Shown: piece after piece, positions 1-6,236 of the stretch
How positions within the stretch are numbered: position 1 is the stretch's first letter
Layout: every line of letters begins with the position of its first letter
Assembly: GCA_045596485.1 (NCBI GenBank)
Contig: JAZOCL010000090.1
Location: 1-14,763 of the forward strand
DNA length: 14,763 nt
Origin: SIG440 sp045596485
GTDB taxonomy: Bacteria > Bacillota > Clostridia > Monoglobales > Monoglobaceae
Reading direction: 5' to 3'
Translations under genes and position numbers: made by a program
Notes under the pieces: generated by a model
Told to the model about the DNA's origin: nothing
What the model saw: the letters and a program-made list of their open reading frames with translations, nothing else
Database searches by the model: none

Positions 1-23
1 TTGAATTTTGTTGAAAGACCCGT

Positions 24-779
24 CTATACCATTTTTTCGATACAAACGCTGAGTCTTCCTTTTTTTGTTTCCTTGATTTCTTCGGTCAACCTGAATCTTC
101 CCAGTCCTCTCACCGAAAACACATCTCCCGGCTTCATTTTGAAGGAAGGGCTGTCCTCTTCAGTCCAGTTCACAAAGACTCTGCCCTCCGAGATATAGCT
201 CAGGGCCGCAGACCTTGAGGTCTTGGCTGCCGCCGCAACAACGCAATCAAGGCGAAGCCCTGCCACGGTTGCATTTATATTATCCACCCTTCTGGGCGGA
301 ATTTCAACTTCATCCAAGTTTACCCGTCTGACCTTCACACCCTTGCGACCAACCTTGTCAAGGTTTTCGGCAATGTAATCGGCAATGTTTTCCACCACAA
401 AAACCAGACATCTGTCCTCAAGAACAAGAATATCACCAAGCTTCTCCCTTTTGATTCCCAGTCCCAAAAGGCTTCCCAAAAAAGCGGGGTGCCGAAGCGT
501 GTTTACCTCTCTGCCTGTGATTTCCACCACTGAAACAAGCTCGGCAGCATCCTGCGGCTCAAGGTAATCAGGAAGAGCAACAAACAATGTTCTTTCTGCG
601 TCGGGATAGCCCCCGAAGAAGGTGGAATTTACCCCTGCTTTCGGCATATTACGACGGATAATCTCTGCCTCTGCCGGAGTCAAAAAGCCCATAAACTTTA
701 TACAGTTCTGCTTTTCACAAAGCTGAAGGGTGTCCTCGGCACGGGCAACTGTCATTTTTTCTTCACTAAAGGTTCCCAT
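24..779 (-). CDS. ylmH: YlmH/RqcP, S4-domain RNA-binding protein
   Basis: 251 residues, complete. YlmH (RqcP) is known in Bacillus to bind stalled 50S subunits with peptidyl-tRNA and to work with RqcH in adding C-terminal alanine tails during ribosome quality control; it is cytosolic. The N-terminal half carries the family block HPAFLGSLLGLGIKREKLGD (residues 97-116). The C-terminal part, about residues 172-235, is an S4 RNA-binding domain, with the pattern LRLDxVVAxAAxxSRSxAxxxIxxGRVxVN beginning near residue 175. The start codon overlaps the sepF stop by one base (TGATG), and no strong Shine-Dalgarno sequence precedes it, so translation is probably coupled to sepF. The order ylmE-sepF-ylmH matches the Firmicutes division cluster, in which divIVA usually follows. 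Only 23 bases remain downstream, so what follows cannot be seen. Identification is firm; the role in this organism is inferred from the family. Confidence 0.93.
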   Translation of the reverse strand: MGTFSEEKMTVARAEDTLQLCEKQNCIKFMGFLTPAEAEIIRRNMPKAGVNSTFFGGYPDAERTLFVALPDYLEPQDAAELVSVVEITGREVNTLRHPAFLGSLLGLGIKREKLGDILVLEDRCLVFVVENIADYIAENLDKVGRKGVKVRRVNLDEVEIPPRRVDNINATVAGLRLDCVVAAAAKTSRSAALSYISEGRVFVNWTEEDSPSFKMKPGDVFSVRGLGRFRLTEEIKETKKGRLSVCIEKMV

Positions 780-1240
780 CAGTTATTCCAGGGAAAAATC
801 CCCTTGCTTCTGAGCTCGTCCTTGAAATCACCCATAATGCCCACGTTATAAGGAGCAATGAGGAAAATTCCGTTGGCAACCTTCTGAATATTTCCGTCAA
901 GTGCATAAACCGCACCGCTCAAAAAGTCAACGATTCTCTGTGAAGCATTGCGTTCAACCGCCTCAAGGTTGATAACAACAGGCTTCTTGCTCTTGAGGTG
1001 ATTTGCAATATCTCTGGCATCCTCAAAGCTTTCGGGCTGCATAACAACCAGCTTCAGCTGAGCAGTTGTATGTATCTTCACAACCTTGTCACGCTTGCCT
1101 GCACCGACTGTTTCGGCTTCGTCCTCTGCAGAATAGCCCTGACTGTTTGAAAATTCGCTGTTTTCGATAAGCTCTTCTTCAAAATCATCTTCACGGGTTT
1201 CAAAACCGATAAGATTCAATACCTTGTTTACAATACTCAT
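779..1240 (-). CDS. sepF: SepF, FtsZ membrane-anchoring division protein
   Basis: 153 residues, complete. SepF binds the C-terminal tail of FtsZ and tethers the Z-ring to the inner face of the membrane, overlapping FtsA in function. The first residues (MSIVNKVLNLIGF) can form the amphipathic membrane-binding helix typical of the family. They are followed by an acidic, poorly conserved linker to about residue 55. The globular SepF/DUF552 core follows at about residues 60-145, with motifs such as ARDIANHLKSKKPVVINLE and the C-terminal FLIAPYNV. Length is normal for the family. The ATG start is well supported by GGAGG 8 bases upstream. The gene ends in TGA overlapping the ATG of ylmH. A likely promoter sits in the gap to ylmE, so sepF-ylmH can be transcribed separately from the upstream genes. 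Confidence 0.95.
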   Translation of the reverse strand: MSIVNKVLNLIGFETREDDFEEELIENSEFSNSQGYSAEDEAETVGAGKRDKVVKIHTTAQLKLVVMQPESFEDARDIANHLKSKKPVVINLEAVERNASQRIVDFLSGAVYALDGNIQKVANGIFLIAPYNVGIMGDFKDELRSKGIFPWNN

Positions 1241-1313
1241 TTTTCTTTCCTCCCAGATATATTAAGGTTTAAATAATTTACATTTTATGTTCGGTTAAAG
1301 TCCGACACGTTAT

Positions 1314-1342
1314 ATTATATCACACTTTTTTTATTTTGTATA
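1314..1342 (-). promoter_or_regulatory. Putative sigma-A promoter for sepF-ylmH
   Basis: On the minus strand the hexamers are TATACA (1342-1337, 4 of 6 to TTGACA) and TATAAT (1319-1314, 6 of 6), with a 17-base spacer. A TG dinucleotide one base before the -10 gives an extended -10 (TGATATAAT). The -35 lies inside the last codons of ylmE. The predicted leader is about 65 bases and ends in the strong sepF ribosome binding site. No terminator is visible between ylmE and sepF, so this promoter would add to read-through rather than replace it. Confidence 0.65.
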
Positions 1343-2029
1343 GTTCCTTTTTCCAAATATTCCTGTGCCCACTCTGACCATTGTGGCACCCTTTGTGATT
1401 GCAAGGGGAAAATCATTTGTCATTCCCATGGAAAGTTCCTTCATCGAAACGTTTTCAAGCTCAAGCCCGTCCACTTCGATTGCAAGATTTTTGAGACCTT
1501 CAAATACCTCTGTCAAAACATTTTCATCATCCACAAAGGGAGCAATTGTCATAAGCCCCTCAATCTTCACATTTTTCAGCTGGCTGATTGCCTTGCAGGT
1601 CTCTGCGCAATCCTCGGGACGGATACCGAACTTCGATTCCTCGCCCGAAACATTGACCTCCAACAAAATTCTCTGAACCTTGCCGATTTTCTTTGCGTGC
1701 TTATCAATCTCCTTTGCAAGCTCAAAGCTGTCAACAGAATGAATAAGCTCCACCTTATCTATTATATACTTAACTTTGTTTTTTTGCAAGTGTCCGATTA
1801 AATGCCATTTCACAGGCAATACCTGAGAGTATTTTTCCATAATCTCCTGAACACGGTTTTCACCGATGTCGGTGACCCCAAGCCTAATGGCTTCATTAAT
1901 CAGGTCTGCGCCGTAGGTTTTTGTTACGGCAATCAGCTTCACATCCTGAGGCGATCTTCCGCAGTCTTCGGCACTTGCCTTCATTTTATCCCTGACCTCG
2001 GTCAGATTTTTTTCAACATAAAACATCAT
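1331..2029 (-). CDS. ylmE: YggS/YlmE family PLP-binding protein (PLP homeostasis)
   Basis: 232 residues, complete. Members of this family (YggS in E. coli, YlmE in Bacillus, PLPBP in humans) bind pyridoxal 5'-phosphate in a single alanine-racemase-like barrel and help regulate vitamin B6 and amino-acid pools; no catalytic reaction is firmly established. The PLP lysine is Lys37 in the motif AVTKTYG. Other family motifs are GENRVQE, WHLIGHLQKNK, HSVDS, EVNVSGEESKFG, GLMTI, LSMGMTNDF and VRVGTGIFG. The start ATG overlaps the stop of the upstream HlyD-like gene (ATGA), implying translational coupling; a second ATG is the very next codon, so the start may be 3 bases further in. It sits directly upstream of sepF, as ylmE does in Bacillus. 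Confidence 0.94.
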   Translation of the reverse strand: MMFYVEKNLTEVRDKMKASAEDCGRSPQDVKLIAVTKTYGADLINEAIRLGVTDIGENRVQEIMEKYSQVLPVKWHLIGHLQKNKVKYIIDKVELIHSVDSFELAKEIDKHAKKIGKVQRILLEVNVSGEESKFGIRPEDCAETCKAISQLKNVKIEGLMTIAPFVDDENVLTEVFEGLKNLAIEVDGLELENVSMKELSMGMTNDFPLAITKGATMVRVGTGIFGKRNYTK

Positions 2030-3300
2030 CTCACAACCTTGTCATCATATAAATTTTTCCCTTCAACAATCAACTCGTCATAAAGCTTGATTGTAGAGCC
2101 CTTCGTCACGCTCTCGGCAGCAATCACCCATTCCTTGCTGTTATACAAAATATCAACGGGAATAAACTGTGCCTTGTCATTGCGGATAACATAAACCCCT
2201 GTTTTGCCGTCAATAATGCGAATGCTCCTTGACGGAAGCTTAAAGCCCTCGTAGTGGTGCTTGATTATTTCAACATTCACCCTCGAGGATGAATAAATCA
2301 TATCAACATACTTGTTTGACTTCACAACCAGCACAACCTTGCCGCCTTCTTCGGACGAAATCCGTGTAACCGTTCCCTTCACAGTTTTTACATTAATATC
2401 GATAAATCTGATGTCAACTGTGTCACCCTCATCCATATCCTCAGCGATTTCAAAGGGGACAGGCACCGCAATGCTCCAACCGAAGTTGTTAACAATCTTT
2501 CCTATGGGCTTGCCGCCTTCGACCTTGGTTGAGGTCTTCACCTGAGCTGACTTTTTGTCCAGCTCTCTTATGAAGGAAGGCGAAATCTCTTCAAGCGCCT
2601 CGGTGGTCAGAATTTCCTCAAGTCCGTCAACACGTGCGGTGAAGGCTCCTGCCTTGGGGGCGTGAACCGCCGTCCGCTCAATGTTGTACCGCGCCTCAAG
2701 CTCCGCCTTTCTCTTTTTGAGATTTTCAAGCGCTTGGGTGCTGTCCTTGGCTTCCGCCTCGCCTGTTATAATGCGTCTGCCCTCGATAAGATCATCAACC
2801 TTTTCACGTATTTTCGAAACCTCCTCTATACGGTTTTTATAACCAAGAGATGGTACACTCCTGAGCTCCTGCGAAATGGTCTGCTCAATTTTTGCCGTAT
2901 CACGGCTGTAAACATCCGATGCCGCAGAGCCCCCAGAAAGCTTTTCAATTTCAGCTTCAACGGTCTTCAGCTCATTGCTTGCGGACGAATCAATCTCATT
3001 ATTATAGATATAAGCCACTGTTTCGCCAATCTTCACCCGTTCATCCTCATCTGCTTCACAGTAAAGATAGCCCGAAGCAGGTGCATTAATAACCGTCTGT
3101 TCCTTAAAAAGGTAGCCTTCGGCTTCAATACTTTCTTCCTCGGTTCCCGTCCGCACAATCATTGTTTCCAAACGGTCGCCCGAGCTCATTGCAATATTCA
3201 GAACAATACAAAAAACAAAAGCACAAATTAAGAAGGTAATAAACCCTCTCCGGCTCTTTTTTCTTTTGTCCTCTCTTGAGGTTTTCACGCTCTTTTCCAT
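2026..3300 (-). CDS. HlyD-like membrane-anchored adaptor protein of unknown partner
   Basis: 424 residues from the ATG at 3300. That ATG has CGGAG 8 bases upstream, whereas an in-frame TTG two codons earlier is only 2 bases from it. The N-terminus is highly basic (KRKKSRRG) and is followed by one hydrophobic segment at about residues 20-37, so the bulk should lie outside the membrane. Residues about 70-100 form a biotinyl/lipoyl-like half (INAPASGYLYC ... VKIGETVAYIYN). Residues about 110-215 are charged and heptad-like, consistent with a coiled-coil hairpin. A second half-motif (TAVHAPKAGAF) and a beta-rich C-terminal part follow, as in periplasmic adaptor/HlyD proteins. No ABC transporter, RND pump or peptidase gene is adjacent. 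The gene lies between miaA and ylmE and overlaps ylmE by four bases. I recall similar genes beside ylmE-sepF in other Clostridia. Function unknown; a link to envelope or division is inference from position. Confidence 0.75.
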   Translation of the reverse strand: MEKSVKTSREDKRKKSRRGFITFLICAFVFCIVLNIAMSSGDRLETMIVRTGTEEESIEAEGYLFKEQTVINAPASGYLYCEADEDERVKIGETVAYIYNNEIDSSASNELKTVEAEIEKLSGGSAASDVYSRDTAKIEQTISQELRSVPSLGYKNRIEEVSKIREKVDDLIEGRRIITGEAEAKDSTQALENLKKRKAELEARYNIERTAVHAPKAGAFTARVDGLEEILTTEALEEISPSFIRELDKKSAQVKTSTKVEGGKPIGKIVNNFGWSIAVPVPFEIAEDMDEGDTVDIRFIDINVKTVKGTVTRISSEEGGKVVLVVKSNKYVDMIYSSSRVNVEIIKHHYEGFKLPSRSIRIIDGKTGVYVIRNDKAQFIPVDILYNSKEWVIAAESVTKGSTIKLYDELIVEGKNLYDDKVVR

Positions 3301-3326
3301 TTTCAAAACTCCGTTCGGTTTTGTAG

Positions 3327-3356
3327 ATTATTTCAAAAACTGACTGCACTTTTCAA
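3327..3356 (-). promoter_or_regulatory. Possible promoter for the HlyD-like/ylmE pair
   Basis: In the 87-base gap between miaA and the HlyD-like start the minus strand reads TTGAAA (3356-3351, 5 of 6 to consensus) and AATAAT (3332-3327, 5 of 6), with an 18-base spacer. The spacing is slightly long and the region is AT-rich, so a chance match is possible. It would allow separate expression of the HlyD-like and ylmE genes; no terminator separates them from miaA. Confidence 0.35.
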
Positions 3357-3387
3357 ACACAAGGTCAAGCTCATCTTTCACAGAGGT

Positions 3388-4251
3388 TCACACCCAATGG
3401 ATTTTTTCATTTCTCCTAAACCAGGTCAACTGCCGCTTTGCGTATCTGCGGCTTTCCATCTTGATTTTTTCGACAGCTTCTTCAAGGGTGGCTTTGCCTT
3501 CAAAGAACTCCAGAATTTCCTTATATCCGATTGCCTGCATAGCCGTGGTATCTCTGCCTATCCCCATATCACAAAGCCGTCTCACCTCTCCAACCAGTCC
3601 CGCTTTCAGCATTTTATCAACACGCAGATTAATACGGTCATAAAGCACCTGACGGTCTGTGTCAATGCCCAGAATCATAGCATCATACACAGGCTCTCGT
3701 CTTGCCTCAAGATTTACCTGAGTGAAGGTCTTTCCCGTAAGATGACAGACCTCCAGCGCACGGATAACCCTTCTGACATTATTGGGGTGAATTTTTTCAG
3801 CCGCCTCAGGGTCCTTCTCTGCCAGAAGCCTGTGAACCGCCTCAACGCCTTCTGTCTCTGCCATTCTCTGAAGCTGTTGTCTCAGCTCAGGGTCGCTGCC
3901 GAAATCCTCAAAAACAATATTTTCAATAATGCTGTCCATATAAAGTCCTGTTCCCCCTGCAAGAACAGGGAGCTTTCCGCGGCTGAGAATATCATCAATA
4001 CAGGCTCTTGCAAGCTTCACAAACTCCGCCACGCTGCAGCTTTCAGAGGGCTCAAAAATATCAATCATATGATGCCTTGCCTCTGCCAGCTCTTCGCTAT
4101 CAGGCTTTGCAGTTCCCACATCCATATGTCGGTAAATCTGCATGGAATCACAGGAGACAACCTCGCCGCCAAACCTCTTTGAAAGCTCAATGGCGAGGGC
4201 AGTTTTCCCCGATGCCGTAGGTCCTGCAACGGCAATAATTTTTTTCAGCAT
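3388..4251 (-). CDS. miaA: MiaA, tRNA dimethylallyltransferase
   Basis: 287 residues, complete, somewhat shorter than the roughly 310 residues of many homologues. MiaA transfers the dimethylallyl group from DMAPP to N6 of A37 in tRNAs reading UNN codons, giving i6A. The P-loop GPTASGKT is at residues 10-17. It is followed by the substrate-binding DSMQIYRHMDVGTAKP block and HHMIDI, then GGTGLY and, further on, NNVRRVIRALEV. Near the C-terminus are the AIGYKE and RRYAKRQLTWFRR motifs characteristic of the family. The ATG lies a few bases after AGGAGG, which itself overlaps the mutL stop codon (TAGGAGG). This implies a tight mutL-miaA operon. The product is the substrate tRNA for MiaB, encoded at the head of the same gene block. 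hfq, which often follows miaA, is not present. Confidence 0.96.
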   Translation of the reverse strand: MLKKIIAVAGPTASGKTALAIELSKRFGGEVVSCDSMQIYRHMDVGTAKPDSEELAEARHHMIDIFEPSESCSVAEFVKLARACIDDILSRGKLPVLAGGTGLYMDSIIENIVFEDFGSDPELRQQLQRMAETEGVEAVHRLLAEKDPEAAEKIHPNNVRRVIRALEVCHLTGKTFTQVNLEARREPVYDAMILGIDTDRQVLYDRINLRVDKMLKAGLVGEVRRLCDMGIGRDTTAMQAIGYKEILEFFEGKATLEEAVEKIKMESRRYAKRQLTWFRRNEKIHWV

Positions 4252-4259
4252 ACAGCCTC

Positions 4260-6215
4260 CTAAACAATTCTCTTGAACATTTTCTCAATTTCACGCTTCG
4301 TGAATTCAATCTTTATGGGTCTGCCGTGAGGACAGGTTGTAATACCCGAATTTTCAAGCTCCTCAACATCCTTCAGCAGAATCTCCATCTCAAGCAAGCT
4401 GAGCTTTTTGTTTGCCTTTATGGCATATTTGCAGGAGATTGTGTCAAGAATTCTCTCCTCAAAGCTCAACAACCCCGAGGGTCTGCCTTCTGCAAGGATT
4501 GCAACAACCTCCAGAGCCAGGCTCTTAATGTCCTCCTCATCCGAAACAAAGGGGGTCTGGCGGATAATCACCGAATTCCGTCCGAACTCTTCCATTTCAA
4601 AGCCCAGCTTCTCAAGGGGCTCTCGGTTTTCTTTAACTGTCTGAAGCTCACAGCTGTCAACCTCCAGAACAATGGGCGAAAGCAATATCTGCCCCGAAAC
4701 GCCCCGCTCCTCATAATCCTTTTTCAGCATCTCAAACCGCTTTCTCTCGTGTGCGGCGTGCTGGTCTATCAAAAACATACTGTCGCCCTGCTGCGCAATC
4801 ACATAAGTCCCGAAAACCTGTCCCACAACCAAAATCGGAGCCTTTTCAACACCTTCACCAAGGTCAAACAGAGGTATCTCCTCTGCCTTGTTTTCCTCGG
4901 GTACAGCCTTCTCCCTTGCAGGCAAAGCAGTATCAGCCTTCTCCTCCGCATCAAAATCAAAAGGCACAGTCCCTGCGCTCATTTGCGCTGCAAATGTCGG
5001 CTCATTTGTCTTTCCGGCAAAGGGATTTTCTCTCTGCGGCTCCCTGAACGCTCCGCCTACGGTTTGCGGAACAGTCCTTTCCATAAACTCAGCAACAGTT
5101 TTTCTGCCCACCGTCTCGGGTCTTTTGGTGTCAGCGCAGGTCACAAGCGGTCTTTCTGCCTCACCCTTTTCTGCCACAGCTGCAGTTTTTTCTCCAATTG
5201 CAGCTTTCTCTGCTACAGGAATTTCAGGACGCTTATAAATAGCATTTTTCACAGCGTGATAAACAATATCATAAATTTCTTTCTCGTTTGCAAATTTAAT
5301 CTCGATTTTTGCAGGATGCACATTCACATCCACGAGGCTTGGCGCAAGCTGAATGTTCAGTACAAAGAAGGGAAACTTTCCCGTCATAAGAACATTACGA
5401 TAAGCCTCTTCAACAATCTTTGAAACCACGTGATTCTTTATGTATCTTCCGTTAACAAACAGGGTCTGTCTTGCACGGTTTCCCCGTGACAGCTCCGACT
5501 TTCCCACAACTCCCGAAACGGTCACGCCGCGCTCGGTGTGCAAAACCTCCAAAACACCCTTTGCGTGGTCGATTCCGTATATGTTCAGTATGGCATTTTT
5601 CAGGCTTCCGTCGCCCGAGGTCGAAAACTGCTCCTTGCCGTCACAGATATACCTGAAGGCAATCTGCGGCTTCGAAAGTGCAATTCTGCTCAGCACGTCA
5701 GCCACATATCCTGCCTCGGTTGAATCCTTCTTCAAAAACTTCATTCTGGCAGGAACCGACGAGAAAAGATTTTCAACAATCATAACCGTTCCTGCATTGC
5801 AGGCTATTGTCTCTTTTTGCGAAACTACGCCGTGATTCACAGTAACGTGAGCCCCCTCAAGAGCATCCCTTTCACGGGTTATGACCTCCACGTCAGAAAC
5901 TGCGCAAATGCTGGCAAGGGCCTCTCCGCGAAAGCCCATTGTCTCAATCTCAAACAAATCGTCAATCTCGCGCAGCTTACTGGTTGCATGGCGAACAAAG
6001 GCAAACTCCACCTCATCAAATGGAATTCCCTTCCCGTTATCCTCAACAGAGATATAAGCAATACCGCCCTTTTTGATTTCAACGGTAATTCTGTCAGCTC
6101 CGGCATCTATTGAATTTTCAACAAGCTCCTTCACAACAGCCGAGGGTCTCTCTGCAACCTCACCTGCCGCAATCTTGTCGGCAACAGCCTGTGACAGCAC
6201 TTTGATTTTGGCCAT
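4260..6215 (-). CDS. mutL: MutL, DNA mismatch repair endonuclease/ATPase
   Basis: 651 residues, complete. MutL couples mismatch recognition by MutS to strand removal. The GHKL ATPase domain (about residues 1-330) shows Glu30 and Asn34 in KELVENSIDAGA, DNGKGIP at 59-65 and GFRGEAL at 94-100. A charged, proline- and alanine-containing linker spans about 330-455. The C-terminal domain carries the endonuclease motif DQHA(x)2E(x)4E, with Asp484, Glu490 and Glu495. It also has the ACR-type box SCKYAIKA (594-601), CPHGRP (628-633) and EFTKREIEKMF at the end. This is therefore the nicking MutL type used by bacteria without MutH, and strand choice probably depends on the sliding clamp. A ribosome binding site AAAGGA precedes the ATG, which is about 21 bases after the mutS stop. 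Confidence 0.97.
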   Translation of the reverse strand: MAKIKVLSQAVADKIAAGEVAERPSAVVKELVENSIDAGADRITVEIKKGGIAYISVEDNGKGIPFDEVEFAFVRHATSKLREIDDLFEIETMGFRGEALASICAVSDVEVITRERDALEGAHVTVNHGVVSQKETIACNAGTVMIVENLFSSVPARMKFLKKDSTEAGYVADVLSRIALSKPQIAFRYICDGKEQFSTSGDGSLKNAILNIYGIDHAKGVLEVLHTERGVTVSGVVGKSELSRGNRARQTLFVNGRYIKNHVVSKIVEEAYRNVLMTGKFPFFVLNIQLAPSLVDVNVHPAKIEIKFANEKEIYDIVYHAVKNAIYKRPEIPVAEKAAIGEKTAAVAEKGEAERPLVTCADTKRPETVGRKTVAEFMERTVPQTVGGAFREPQRENPFAGKTNEPTFAAQMSAGTVPFDFDAEEKADTALPAREKAVPEENKAEEIPLFDLGEGVEKAPILVVGQVFGTYVIAQQGDSMFLIDQHAAHERKRFEMLKKDYEERGVSGQILLSPIVLEVDSCELQTVKENREPLEKLGFEMEEFGRNSVIIRQTPFVSDEEDIKSLALEVVAILAEGRPSGLLSFEERILDTISCKYAIKANKKLSLLEMEILLKDVEELENSGITTCPHGRPIKIEFTKREIEKMFKRIV

Positions 6216-6236
6216 AACAATTTCCTTTCAGTAACT

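Noticed and set aside
1288..1306. Inverted repeat TCGG...CCGA in the leader of sepF as a terminator or attenuator
   Set aside because: Only four paired bases and no T-run follow; too weak to be a terminator.
2662..3231. Plus-strand open frame of 189 codons opposite the HlyD-like gene
   Set aside because: Antisense shadow of a coding region with a clear domain pattern; no ribosome binding site and composition unlike a real protein.
3301..3349. Frameshifted upstream extension of the HlyD-like gene
   Set aside because: An overlapping open frame here reads an alternative frame of the same N-terminus; the called frame has a proper basic stretch, membrane segment and spaced ribosome binding site, so there is no sign of a broken gene.
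4326..5423. Long plus-strand open frame (365 codons) opposite mutL
   Set aside because: It lies wholly within mutL on the other strand, its product is low-complexity with no domain, and mutL shows intact catalytic motifs throughout the same stretch.
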